From positions 1 through 36,195 of the forward strand of contig JACQXG010000025.1 in assembly GCA_016208905.1 (NCBI GenBank): a stretch of 36,195 nt of DNA. The letters are read 5' to 3'. A program made the position numbers and the translations under genes. How positions within the stretch are numbered: position 1 is the first letter of the stretch; every line of letters begins with the position of its first letter. Source of the stretch: Nitrospirota bacterium. Its GTDB lineage: Bacteria > Nitrospirota > Thermodesulfovibrionia > UBA6902. Of the stretch, positions 1-7,491 are shown piece by piece. Under the pieces are notes generated by a model. It saw nothing but the letters and a program-made list of their open reading frames with translations. It was not told the origin of the DNA and searched no databases.

Positions 1-124
1 CAGTGGCGCCAGCGTCAATCGCATTGTCAATAAGCTCTCTTACAACTGACGCGGGCCGCTCGATTACTTCTCCAGCAGCGATTTTATTGATAAGCAGGTC
101 GGGAAGAATTGAGATTTTCGACAT
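1..124 (-). CDS. mutL: DNA mismatch repair protein MutL, N-terminal fragment
   Basis: Only the first 41 codons lie in the window; the gene runs off its left edge. The protein begins [20 protein letters not shown] and continues with [20 protein letters not shown]. This is the hallmark N-terminus of the MutL GHKL ATPase: the IAAGEV(I/V)ERP motif, then the E-x-x-DN-x-xDAG helix that binds Mg-ATP (N and D of [10 protein letters not shown]). MutL couples MutS mismatch recognition to strand removal. The ATG at 122-124 directly precedes the conserved start and has no clear Shine-Dalgarno. It lies about 180 bp downstream of the radical SAM gene, with two repeats between them, so it may have its own promoter. 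The family call is near certain. Confidence 0.93.
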   Translation of the reverse strand, partial: MSKISILPDLLINKIAAGEVIERPASVVRELIDNAIDAGAT

Positions 125-133
125 GGTTATATA

Positions 134-168
134 TTACAAATGTCAAATGACAAAGTCCAAAGGTCAAA
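134..168. repeat. Degenerate heptamer array (nnnCAAA x5)
   Basis: Five consecutive 7-bp units all end in CAAA: TTACAAA, TGTCAAA, TGACAAA, GTCCAAA and GGTCAAA. They sit just upstream of the mutL start, where a promoter would be expected. Other 7-mer arrays of different sequence occur in ddl and murB. Confidence 0.6.
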
Positions 169-173
169 CGGTG

Positions 174-261
174 CCATTCCCGCAGTAAGTTGAGCGGGAA
201 TCCAGAAGCAGTTGATTTTCAAGGATGCTGGATTCCCGATAAAAGACTTCGGGAATGACGG
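174..261. repeat. Nested palindromic intergenic repeat (CATTCCCG type)
   Basis: An inner inverted pair, GCGGGAATCCAG (194-205) and CTGGATTCCCG (228-238), sits inside an outer pair, CATTCCCG (175-182) and CGGGAATG (250-257). The result is one long two-level stem-loop. It fills most of the gap between the radical SAM gene and mutL. The core resembles the hairpin at 31111-31154, so both are probably REP-like elements of one family. Confidence 0.65.
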
Positions 262-302
262 TTTTATATTCTTAGTTGTGAGAAAGAAACTGAATAATCA
301 TG

Positions 303-1787
303 CTACTTATTTTTGATCAGCTTTTCCAGCCAGATAAAAAACCTGCCCATTCGTTTATAGGTGAGATATAAATAAAGCTCAATAAAACATGTATAGTTCC
401 GGTTCTTCCATCTCCATAACGAAAGCTTATGCAGCGGTCCGAACACGATCCTGCTCCAGAAAGTCTTTAAAAACCTGTCATACCGGAATGCGAGGAATGA
501 ATTGATGTAAATAGCATTAAGCAGCTTCGGGTTTTTTATCCATGGATTTCTCACCTCATCGTTTGTAAAGTTTTTCCAGCCTTCAAGATGAGTCGGCGGT
601 TTGAATCCGTGGTTCAAAGCTTCCTGATATAGTAATGTTCCGGGCAAAGGAACGTATGGCTGGATCGGCACTTCAGCGCCCGGATGCCTTCTGCGGATCT
701 CGTCCGCAAAATCCAGGGTCCTGTTCATCTGCTCTTCTGTCTCCCCGGGCAGTCCTATCAGTAATGAGTAAAGGGTCGGGATATCTCCCTGCGACGCCAC
801 CTTGATCCCATCGTCAATCATCCTTCTGTTCTGCCCTTTTCGTATGAATTTCAGGACATCGTCATCAGGTGATTCAACGCCGAAAAAGAGATAAACGCAG
901 CCGCCCTCTTTAAATTTTTTTATCAGCTCAGGGGTAAACGTATTTATTCGCACATTAGCTATCCAATTAAATTTATTCTCCTTCAACAGCTCCAGGATGT
1001 TGACCATCATATCTTTTTTGCCGGCGAGAAAGGTGTCGTCATAGAAAGTTAATTTGTGAACGCCCAGTTCTTTCAGCTTTAAAAGCTCGGTCCTGACCTT
1101 CTCAACGGATTTCACCCTGCACACATTTTTATGGAAATAAACGTTGTAGCAGAACCCGCATTTGTGCGGGCAACCTCTTGAGGATTCATAACCTATATTT
1201 TCCAGAGTGTCGGTAGACCTTCTCAGATACTCCAGAATTATTTCCTTCCCTTTCCCTTCATAAGGAAAGGGCAGATCTTCTATATTTAAAAAGTCCCTGT
1301 CCACGTTTAAAATATTTTTCCCATGGCCCTTCCAACCCAGTCCGTTAATGTCGCTGAAATCCTTTTTACCATCATTCACGGCGCGAACGAGTTCCAGCAA
1401 AGTCTGCTCCCCTTCTCCTTTAACAACAAAGTCCACCAGCTCTGATTCAAGCGTCTGCTCCGCCATCATGGAAGGATGTGTCCCGCCCCAAACAAGCGGG
1501 ATGTCAGGATTGATCTTGCGCGCAAGTTTGGCGAGCCTCAGGGTATTTTTTATCTGGAAGCAGGTCATTGTTGAAAGACCTATCAAGAGAGGGCTTCTTG
1601 CAACCAGTTCCTTAAACCGCTCCTTTTTATGTATCCTCTCGTCAAAGTATTCAACTTCAATGTCATGCTGCTCCAGATAGGATCCTAAAGAGAGTATAGC
1701 CAGAGGTGTCCATGCGTGATATGGGAAAGGGCTGGCATTCGCATAGGCCAGAAGAATAAAATTGTTCCTGGATTTCATAACATTCAC
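303..1787 (-). CDS. B12-binding domain radical SAM protein
   Basis: The protein has 494 residues. The N-terminal ~150 residues form a cobalamin-binding-like Rossmann domain (LIGLSTMTCFQIKN, then VWGGTHPSMMAEQ). It is followed by a radical SAM core with the cluster motif CPHKCGFC (CxxxCxxC) near residue 206, the later YDDTFLAGKK stretch and GVESPDDDVL. This is the B12-radical SAM (BchE/HpnP/P-methylase-like) architecture, whose members usually methylate or rearrange unreactive carbons; the substrate cannot be read from sequence. The C-terminal 90 residues are basic and aromatic. Translation may begin at GTG 1787 or at ATG 1778; neither has a strong ribosome site. It follows a family 2 glycosyltransferase by about 20 bp, suggesting co-transcription and a role in lipid or surface-glycan modification (inference). 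Confidence 0.85.
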   Translation of the reverse strand: MNVMKSRNNFILLAYANASPFPYHAWTPLAILSLGSYLEQHDIEVEYFDERIHKKERFKELVARSPLLIGLSTMTCFQIKNTLRLAKLARKINPDIPLVWGGTHPSMMAEQTLESELVDFVVKGEGEQTLLELVRAVNDGKKDFSDINGLGWKGHGKNILNVDRDFLNIEDLPFPYEGKGKEIILEYLRRSTDTLENIGYESSRGCPHKCGFCYNVYFHKNVCRVKSVEKVRTELLKLKELGVHKLTFYDDTFLAGKKDMMVNILELLKENKFNWIANVRINTFTPELIKKFKEGGCVYLFFGVESPDDDVLKFIRKGQNRRMIDDGIKVASQGDIPTLYSLLIGLPGETEEQMNRTLDFADEIRRRHPGAEVPIQPYVPLPGTLLYQEALNHGFKPPTHLEGWKNFTNDEVRNPWIKNPKLLNAIYINSFLAFRYDRFLKTFWSRIVFGPLHKLSLWRWKNRNYTCFIELYLYLTYKRMGRFFIWLEKLIKNK

Positions 1788-1809
1788 AAATCTTTTTTTC
1801 TTGAGGCTG

Positions 1810-2778
1810 TTATCCTTTCTTCAGAGGATAACTAATCAGTCCATAGAGGGTAGCAATAATAATATCTATACCTAAAAAATAATTCAAGAAAAGCGCCTTA
1901 ACTGCAAACAAAAGACCGGCTTCCTTACGCATAAAATTCCACCATTTCAGGTTCGATATAATAAAGATGCTTACTAAGGCCCAGAAAATATTCCCGGCCG
2001 CCGGGATAGCGGGCATGAAAAATAGTGATATAAAACTCAGAAAGGAGCAGACTGCCGCAATGCCGTTACTCGGTGAGGTTGGACCTGCATTGTCTAACTG
2101 CCTGTCCTTCAGAAACAAATGTATCCACATGACCGCCCGTTTGAAATAATTTCTCACCGCTTCATTAAAGTTGTTAACAAACTGATGCCTCACCAACATT
2201 TTCGGGTCCAGGAAGATACTGTCTTCCCTGTTAATCCTGCGGGCGAGCTCAAAATCTTCAACATCAGCCCCTTTATATGATTCATCATATCCGCCGACTC
2301 TCTGAAACAATTCCTTTTTTATGGCGCCGCATCGTGGAGCAAACACGCTGACCTTGCCCCCCCTGGCGCTTACAAGGTGTATATATTCAAACATCGCCAT
2401 ATAGGTCGGGACAAAGCCTTTGTTCAATGGTTCTGTTGCGCATACTCCTATCACACAGCTCGCAGATGGATTATTCTGAAAAAACTCCTTTACTTCCCTG
2501 ACCGTGCCGTCCAAAACGAGCACATCGGAATCAAGGAAGAAAATGATATCGCCTTTTGCCTCTTTCACCCCCCTGTTCCTTGCCCTTGCCGGTCCGCCGT
2601 TTTTCTCCATCTGAATAACCTTTACCGGATATTTCTTCGCTAGTTCAACGGTGCTATCCTTCGAGCAGTCATCAACAATTATTACCTCCATGTCATCAAC
2701 GGCTTGTTTAAATATGGAATCCAGAAGATTTGGCATAAATCTCGATGAATTGTATGTGGGAATTACGATTGAAATCAT
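1810..2778 (-). CDS. Family 2 glycosyltransferase with C-terminal membrane segments
   Basis: The sequence starts MISIVIPTYNSSRF, the classic GT-A family 2 opening. It continues with VIIVDDCSKDST (nucleotide-binding DD), NGGPARARNRG and the DxD-type metal site FFLDSDVLVL. A later GADVEDFELARR stretch is the ED acceptor/base region. After residue ~230 come two or three hydrophobic stretches (FLSFISLFFMPAIPAAGNIFW and following) that should anchor it in the inner membrane. It probably moves a sugar from a nucleotide donor to a lipid or polysaccharide acceptor. The open frame extends upstream to TTG 2844, but the ATG at 2778 sits exactly at the conserved start and is preferred. It is the first gene of a two-gene unit with the radical SAM enzyme. 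Confidence 0.85.
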   Translation of the reverse strand: MISIVIPTYNSSRFMPNLLDSIFKQAVDDMEVIIVDDCSKDSTVELAKKYPVKVIQMEKNGGPARARNRGVKEAKGDIIFFLDSDVLVLDGTVREVKEFFQNNPSASCVIGVCATEPLNKGFVPTYMAMFEYIHLVSARGGKVSVFAPRCGAIKKELFQRVGGYDESYKGADVEDFELARRINREDSIFLDPKMLVRHQFVNNFNEAVRNYFKRAVMWIHLFLKDRQLDNAGPTSPSNGIAAVCSFLSFISLFFMPAIPAAGNIFWALVSIFIISNLKWWNFMRKEAGLLFAVKALFLNYFLGIDIIIATLYGLISYPLKKG

Positions 2779-2844
2779 TTCGTTAAAGTAAACTATTATA
2801 CCTTTACAATATGAAATTATTAAACCACTCTGATTAATTAGCAA

Positions 2845-3177
2845 TGAGAATTTGATCGGTTGAAATTCTAAAATGCCTTCTTAATCAACAACAACTTCAA
2901 TTCCCCTTAGCCTGCAAGTATCCCAGCTCTAATATATCCGGGGCAGATAAATTTGCTGCATAAAACTGTGCATCATAGATATTTGGCACGTTTTTATTGT
3001 GCCCTGTCACATCTCGCTTTATATGTTTGAATAACTAAATCCTTCCTTTCTTTTACGTAACTACCTATTAATTAATCTGAATGCGGCAATTAAAAAGTTT
3101 ATTTTTTTCTTGGCATATTTCTTGATATAAAGATTTTGTATAAAAAATCCGAACGATCCATATAAAGGAAAGAACTT
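2845..3177. other. Intergenic region between divergent genes
   Basis: This AT-rich stretch separates the glycosyltransferase (minus) from the secreted protein (plus). It holds an inverted repeat GGCAC (2985-2989) / GTGCC (2999-3003) and, nearer the secreted gene, a sigma-54-like site at 3111-3126 and the ribosome site AAAGGAAAG. I see no RNA gene or ORF worth calling. Confidence 0.5.
3111..3126 (+). promoter_or_regulatory. Candidate sigma-54 (RpoN) promoter
   Basis: TGGCATATTTCTTGAT matches the -24/-12 consensus TGGCAYRNNNNTTGCW at all fixed positions except the C of the -12 GC, which is A. It lies about 50 bp upstream of the start of the PEP-CTERM-type gene. RpoN control of PEP-CTERM genes is known in exosortase bacteria through PrsK/PrsR. 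The call rests on one motif with one mismatch at an important position. Confidence 0.4.
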
Positions 3178-3831
3178 ATGATAATTTTAAAAAGAATCAT
3201 ATGCATCGTACTGCTGATTGCCGCAGCAATGCTGTTTACAGAAACCGCGCACGCATCAAATAGTTATTTACCCTGGCTGGATTTCGGCAGCACCTTTATC
3301 TGGGATTCAAATACAAAGACTCTTACTAATGATGGTTTCTCAACTTACGTAAACTCCTTAACTTACCTTGACGGCACGTCTTCGGGGCCGCCCTCTGTTT
3401 CTCCATCTGATGCTGTACTTTTCTCATCCGTCGTTTTTTCCATATCATTTGACGGTGACAATACAAATGATACGTTGAGTATTACGAGCGGAGGCACAAC
3501 CTGGTTGAGTGCTAATCTTGATATTATTGACGTGACTCCGGATCCACTGACCGGAACACCTAATCCATATACGATTATGCTGAAGAAGAACGGACTTACA
3601 GTCGCTAACGGACAGGGATCACAGTGGGCGGACGAGTTTTATGATACAATCAACAGTTCTCTTACCGATCCTGCTTTCATGAACATAGCCTGGAGCGACG
3701 CGAGCATAGATCTGGGCAATGGCAAATACAAGATAAACGCCTTTTCAAAAATAGCCGTGCCTCCTCCTGTTGTCCCTGAACCAGTAAGTTCTACACTGTT
3801 TGCTGCAGGAGCGGCAGTAAACCTTCCATAG
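3178..3831 (+). CDS. Secreted protein with truncated PEP-CTERM-like C-terminus
   Basis: The protein has 217 residues. It begins with a clear signal peptide (MIILKRIICIVLLIAAAMLF, cleavage likely after THA-like TETAHA near residue 26). The mature part is low in cysteine and rich in Ser, Thr, Asp and Asn, as in PEP-CTERM extracellular proteins. The C-terminus reads VVPEPVSSTLFAAGAAVNLP. This has the VPEP motif and the beginning of the hydrophobic segment of an exosortase sorting signal, but stops before the helix is complete and lacks the terminal Arg/Lys cluster. Without these, exosortase-dependent anchoring is doubtful. I do not recognise the central domain. A good ribosome site (AAAGGAAAG) precedes ATG 3178. 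A terminator follows immediately, so the gene is monocistronic. Confidence 0.72.
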   Translation: MIILKRIICIVLLIAAAMLFTETAHASNSYLPWLDFGSTFIWDSNTKTLTNDGFSTYVNSLTYLDGTSSGPPSVSPSDAVLFSSVVFSISFDGDNTNDTLSITSGGTTWLSANLDIIDVTPDPLTGTPNPYTIMLKKNGLTVANGQGSQWADEFYDTINSSLTDPAFMNIAWSDASIDLGNGKYKINAFSKIAVPPPVVPEPVSSTLFAAGAAVNLP

Positions 3832-3833
3832 GG

Positions 3834-3860
3834 GGCCTGGTAATTCCAGGTCTCTTTTTT
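3834..3860 (+). terminator. Rho-independent terminator of the secreted-protein gene
   Basis: GGCCTGG and CCAGGTC form a 7-bp stem (one G-U pair) around the loop TAATT, followed by TCTTTTTT. It starts two bases after the stop codon. Confidence 0.75.
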
Positions 3861-3874
3861 GTCTTCGTTTTTTT

Positions 3875-4904
3875 GGCATAATTACAAAAAACGGTGTCCA
3901 GAAACAGCAATATATATATTAATATCGTATAGTTAATATCATTTTTATTCAGCGAGGTAAATAATGTTGAAAAAAATGTTGTTTCTGCGGATCTCGGAAA
4001 ACAAAAAAGATTGGAATTGCTGCTGGAGTTCAACGCTATCTTTGTCATGCCTGTGGACGAAGTTTTCGTAATAACCGTAAACCCTCTCGTCGTCGTTCTG
4101 CACTCTGGAGAGCTTTTCTACAAAATCGAGCCATTGTTTCTCAGCTTGCTGAACACTATGGCCGATCTTTTCATTGGATACGCAAAGAACTGCGAGCATA
4201 CGAGCTTCCCAAACCAATTATAGTCCCCGATAAAATTGTAGCGATAATGGATTGCGTGTTTTTTAGACGCTCAAGTGGTTATCTTGTTGTGCGCGATGCT
4301 CACAATAGCAGCAATGTGTATTGGAGCGAAATACAGAGTGAGACAATTGATGAGTACCAGTGCGCACGCGATACGCTTGAGGGGCAGGGTTTCTCTCTTA
4401 AAGCCGTAGTAATTGATGGCAGGCCCGGAGTAAGAAAACTTTTCGCCGATCTGCCGGTGCAGATGTGTCACTTTCATCAGAAAGCTATTATTACGCGCTA
4501 TCTCACGAGGCGACCGAAACTTGAAGCGGGTAAGGAACTGCGAGAGATTGTGCATGTTTTGTGTAATACAAATGAGCGGACGTTTGCAGATGCCATTGAT
4601 AAGTGGCATGAAAAGTGGAACGAATTCTTGAAAGAACGCACAGTGGACTCCGTTACCAGCCGATGGCATTACACGCATAAGCGTCTCCGCTCGGCATATC
4701 ACAGTTTAAGGTCAAATCTTCCTTACCTGTTTACATACCAAAAATATCCCAAACTGAATATCCCGAATACGACAAACTCACTGGATGGATCTTTTGCACA
4801 CTTGAAGGGATTGATTCAAATCCATAGGGGTCTAAAGATAGACTTGAAACGTAAGTTAGTCCTCTCCATACTCCAAAACAAAAAAAAAAAAAAGTAATTA
4901 TGCC
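3875..4904 (+). mobile_element. Complete insertion sequence, about 1030 bp, IS256-like (Zn-finger variant)
   Basis: The left end GGCATAATTAC (3875-3885) and right end GTAATTATGCC (4894-4904) are perfect 11-bp inverted repeats. Both sides are flanked by the same 8 bases, GTTTTTTT (3867-3874 and 4905-4912), which reads as an 8-bp target duplication. The single gene inside encodes a Zn-ribbon/DDE transposase reaching the right end, with its TAA stop inside the right inverted repeat. An 8-bp duplication fits the IS256/Mutator group. The element lies just past the terminator of the secreted-protein gene and before a decayed hydrolase gene. A 14-A run (4880-4893) precedes the right end. Confidence 0.85.
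3964..4897 (+). CDS. DDE transposase, frameshifted near its start
   Basis: An open frame runs from just after a stop at 3968 to TAA 4895-4897, but has no ATG before the annotatable internal ATG 4247. Reading ATG 3964 and skipping one A in the A7 run (3970-3976) joins MLKK to CCFCGSRKTKK and RYLCHACGRSF, giving a full 310-residue protein with a four-Cys zinc ribbon. Downstream are the first catalytic Asp (VAIMDCVFFRR), the second (VVIDGRPGVRKL), the Mutator/IS256-type CxxH (MCHFHQKAI) and the terminal block NTTNSLDGSFAHLKG, where Asp stands at the position usually taken by the catalytic Glu (my alignment by eye). Either transcriptional slippage on A7 makes the full protein or the copy is inactivated by a one-base insertion. 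Confidence 0.75.
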
Positions 4905-4941
4905 GTTTTTTTCAGCAAATCAAAATTTAATTGTTAAAGGA

Positions 4942-5765
4942 TTAGTTAGTTGAAGACGCAGGGCTTATTTTCTCAAGAACTTCCACTACATCACTTATTA
5001 CTCTTCTGTGCCATGTAATAGAAATATGATTCGCATGTAAATCATGCTTCCACCGAATGAAAGATATTTAATACCCTTAACAGGAACGTCTCTCAAATTT
5101 TTAAAGAAATCGGACCCCGGCATAAGCTCCTTGAGCGCCGCGCCTTCAATAAGATCAGTCATTCTTTTAATGACATCTGAAACGGTGCCATGTGTTTGCA
5201 TCGGGAGAAGCCCCTTGAGAAAAGATGATAGAGGAGAGAGATGCTTTCCTATAAGCGAAAGAGAACTTCCTTTATGCGGAGTAGAGAGTGTGATCAGCGC
5301 CCTTATTCCCCGGGGGTTCTCCTCCATGAATTTTCTTGCAATAAGTCCTCCCCGGCTGTGGCAAAGAAGGGAGACGTTGTTCTGAGGGAATATACGTGCA
5401 GTAAGTTCTATTATTTCTTCGAGTTCTTCAACAGCTGCGCTGATCGGTCCAACAGGTCTTCTCTGGCTCCAGCATACAAGATTAAAGCCCCGGTCCCGCA
5501 GAGCAGACCAGAGATTATTTATTTTCTTTGGTATGTCTCCTATAGTGATTCCACTTTTTTTAATTTCCCCTGGTCCGTGGGGGCACTTATGGAGATAAAT
5601 AGATTTTGGCTGTACAGCAGCAAAGACTTTCATGGGGACGTTTTTACCAAGGACTTTTGTTTCAAATGGATCGAGCCAGAAATTCCTGTCCATTCCCAGA
5701 CCATGGATAAAGATCACGACGGGTTTATCACTACTGCCCTTATGAATTGATACGTCTAATTCCAT
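4942..5765 (-). pseudogene. Lipase-like alpha/beta hydrolase, frameshifted and internally deleted
   Basis: The intact reading frame (5765 to stop 4998, 255 residues) carries the oxyanion loop FIHGLGM and a nucleophile elbow LCHSRGGL with the catalytic Ser, followed by LITLSTPHKGS as in triacylglycerol-lipase-like hydrolases. It then ends abruptly after SFGGSMIYMR with a non-family tail. In another frame of the same strand, the overlapping DNA encodes HDLHANHISITWHRRVISD and continues to a stop at 4942. This looks like the family's normal C-terminus with the catalytic His (ANHIS). The segment that should join the two, including the catalytic Asp region, is missing. So this appears to be a gene with a deletion plus frameshift. 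ATG 5765 has a modest AAGG site. The 4998-5765 part may still be translated. Confidence 0.65.
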
Positions 5766-6078
5766 TTTAATTAACCTTACAGTTGCATAAAACTATCGAT
5801 ATCTGGGCAGGGGAGGTTGATGGAAAAGCTTTACCAGCGATACCTTAGTAAGATCCTAAAAAGCATAATTGACGTTTTCTGAATTTCACTAATCATTAAT
5901 TCCTGCTGCCGTCACTTAATTCCAATATCCAATCGCTTTGTAAAGGTTTTACGGCAACCTCACCTGCCTGGTTTTGCAACATTAAGGTAAACTATCTGCG
6001 AATGCAAGAAGGTTACATCTTACGTGTCTATCCCATAGCGCAAAACCTGCAACCCGTAACGCAACTAATTGACAACTA
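5766..6078. other. Intergenic region with no recognised feature
   Basis: This gap lies between the dCMP deaminase stop and the hydrolase start, both on the minus strand. I see no convincing ORF, RNA, strong hairpin or repeat copy. Hydrolase transcription probably initiates in or near its right end. Confidence 0.4.
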
Positions 6079-6513
6079 TTATTTAAACGTTATCTTTTTA
6101 AGCGTCCCGTCTTTATCCAGATAAATTACTTCTGTTATCTGCGCATTCCTGATCATCCGGTCACACAGCTTACAGGGTTTCCCGGCAGCATAACTTCCAT
6201 CCTCTTCAAACCCCGCAATATAAATGAAGGCGTCTTTCATCCTCTCAGGAGGGGCATTTATGATTGCATTCTGTTCGGCATGCACTGCTTCACACAACTC
6301 GTATCTCTCTCCGGACGGAATATTCAGCTCCTTCCTTGTACACGTGCCAGTATCTATACAATTTTCAATTCCCCGTGGAGAACCGTTATAACCCGTGCTG
6401 ATTATGACCCTGTCCTTTACAATGACAGCGCCGTATGTTCTGCGCAAGCATGTAGCTCTTGACGACACCACCTTTGCAATTTCAATAAAATATTCATCCC
6501 AGTCAGGTCTCAT
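6079..6513 (-). CDS. Deoxycytidylate (dCMP) deaminase
   Basis: The protein has 144 residues. It contains the zinc-dependent deaminase signature in order: HAEQNAI (zinc-binding His and the catalytic Glu) and PCKLCDRMI (two zinc-binding Cys). The N-terminus RPDWDEYFIEIAKVVSSRATC and RRTYGAVIVKD are typical of the ComEB/dCMP deaminase family, which converts dCMP to dUMP for thymidylate synthesis. The YNGSPRG motif contributes to substrate binding. Length is normal. The start ATG 6513 has a good site (GAAAGGATTAACAC). It is monocistronic, with a MITE-like repeat upstream. Confidence 0.92.
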   Translation of the reverse strand: MRPDWDEYFIEIAKVVSSRATCLRRTYGAVIVKDRVIISTGYNGSPRGIENCIDTGTCTRKELNIPSGERYELCEAVHAEQNAIINAPPERMKDAFIYIAGFEEDGSYAAGKPCKLCDRMIRNAQITEVIYLDKDGTLKKITFK

Positions 6514-6620
6514 GTGTTAATCCTTTCAAACAAGCAAGTAGTAAATTATAGCAAATGTTAGGGACCTATGTTTCGAAGATATTTTTTAAACCATGCTATT
6601 CAACCTGGAAGATGCTTTTA

Positions 6621-6775
6621 AGATAACGCGGATGTTGGAAAATTATTTGTTTTTCGATACCATAAACGCATTTTCAATCAAGGTTAGGATGTATATCTTT
6701 ATTCAAAGCCATATGCATAATATGCAAATAAATTTATCGAGTTAAACAAATTATTTTTCAATGTCCGCGTTATTT
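6621..6775 (+). mobile_element. MITE-like repeat, copy 1 (about 155 bp)
   Basis: The ends are imperfect inverted repeats: the left end reads ATAACGCGGATGTTGGAAAA and the complement of the right end reads ATAACGCGGACATTGAAAAA. The interior has no ORF. An inverted, diverged copy of the whole unit is at 24680-24831. Shared internal landmarks include TTTCGATAC/TTTCGATAC, ATTCAAAGCC and CGAGTTAA. Size, terminal inverted repeats, lack of coding and two dispersed copies fit a miniature inverted-repeat transposable element. It sits between rlpA and the dCMP deaminase gene. Confidence 0.7.
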
Positions 6776-6787
6776 GAGCAAACGTAA

Positions 6788-7438
6788 TCATATAGTCATG
6801 ATTAATGCAGTATAACCCTCATCAGCAAGCTTTTCCGCAACAGCATATGCCTTGTCGTAATCATTAAATTTCCCTATTCTTACCCTGAAGAATTTCTGTC
6901 CGTTCACTAACGCAGTTGTTATGTAAACATTATTGTATTTAAATTCCAGTCCTTTCTTGAGACGGTCGGCATTGGACTGTTCGACAAATGCGCCAATCTG
7001 TATAGTAAGCTGCGCTGACGATACAAAAGGCTCAAACGGCATTCTCTTCGCATAACGCATGTCCCTTCCGAGGTATTCGATCTTCACAGGCCCGACCCCT
7101 TTGTTTGCGAGACCGATCTCCCGCGCAGCGCCGTAAGAAAGGTCTAAATCCCTTCCCCAGATAAATGGTCCTCTGTCGTTCACGATTACATCAATGGCCT
7201 TGTTGGTATCGGGATTGGTGACGCGCAGCTTCGTCCCGAAATCCATTGTCTTGTGCGCGCACGTCATCCCGTACATGTCATACCTTTCGCCTGAGGATGT
7301 CGGCCTGCCGTGAAAGTCATCGCCGTACCATGAGGCCGTGATATATTCACCACCGGGTTCAATCTTATGTTCCTTCGGGGGGAGAGAGGCGCAGGAGGTG
7401 ATAAATAGCAATCCGATTATTATAAAGAGATGTTTCAT
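6788..7438 (-). CDS. rlpA: RlpA-family septal ring lipoprotein with SPOR domain
   Basis: Starting at ATG 7438 the protein begins MKHLFIIIGLLFITSCASL, a lipoprotein signal with lipobox ITSC. A double-psi beta-barrel domain follows (ASWYGDDFHGRPTSSGERYD, TKLRVTNPDT, IVNDRGPF, then the LDLS and A-A-I/L-G segments), characteristic of RlpA lytic transglycosylases. The C-terminal ~75 residues (TIQIGAFVEQSNADRL ... VRIGKFNDYDKA) form a SPOR domain that binds denuded septal glycan. The role is peptidoglycan cleavage at division or cell separation from the outer-membrane side. The open frame extends upstream to 7534 and overlaps the metallopeptidase gene, but the lipoprotein signal and GGGGTG ribosome site support 7438. 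Confidence 0.9.
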   Translation of the reverse strand: MKHLFIIIGLLFITSCASLPPKEHKIEPGGEYITASWYGDDFHGRPTSSGERYDMYGMTCAHKTMDFGTKLRVTNPDTNKAIDVIVNDRGPFIWGRDLDLSYGAAREIGLANKGVGPVKIEYLGRDMRYAKRMPFEPFVSSAQLTIQIGAFVEQSNADRLKKGLEFKYNNVYITTALVNGQKFFRVRIGKFNDYDKAYAVAEKLADEGYTALIMTI

Positions 7439-7491
7439 CACCCCAATATAATAACCGAAGCGCCGTAGGGATTGCATAGTCTTCATGTGCC

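Noticed and set aside
3-188. Plus-strand open frame of 61 codons at the left edge
   Set aside because: The opposite strand encodes the unmistakable MutL N-terminus over 1-124; the plus frame is its shadow.
2984-3000. TGGCACG as a sigma-54 -24 element
   Set aside because: The TTG that should form the -12 element is two bases out of register; the site at 3111 fits better.
3791-4217. Minus-strand open frames across the left part of the insertion sequence
   Set aside because: They are antisense to the transposase zinc-ribbon region and the terminator and have no family features.
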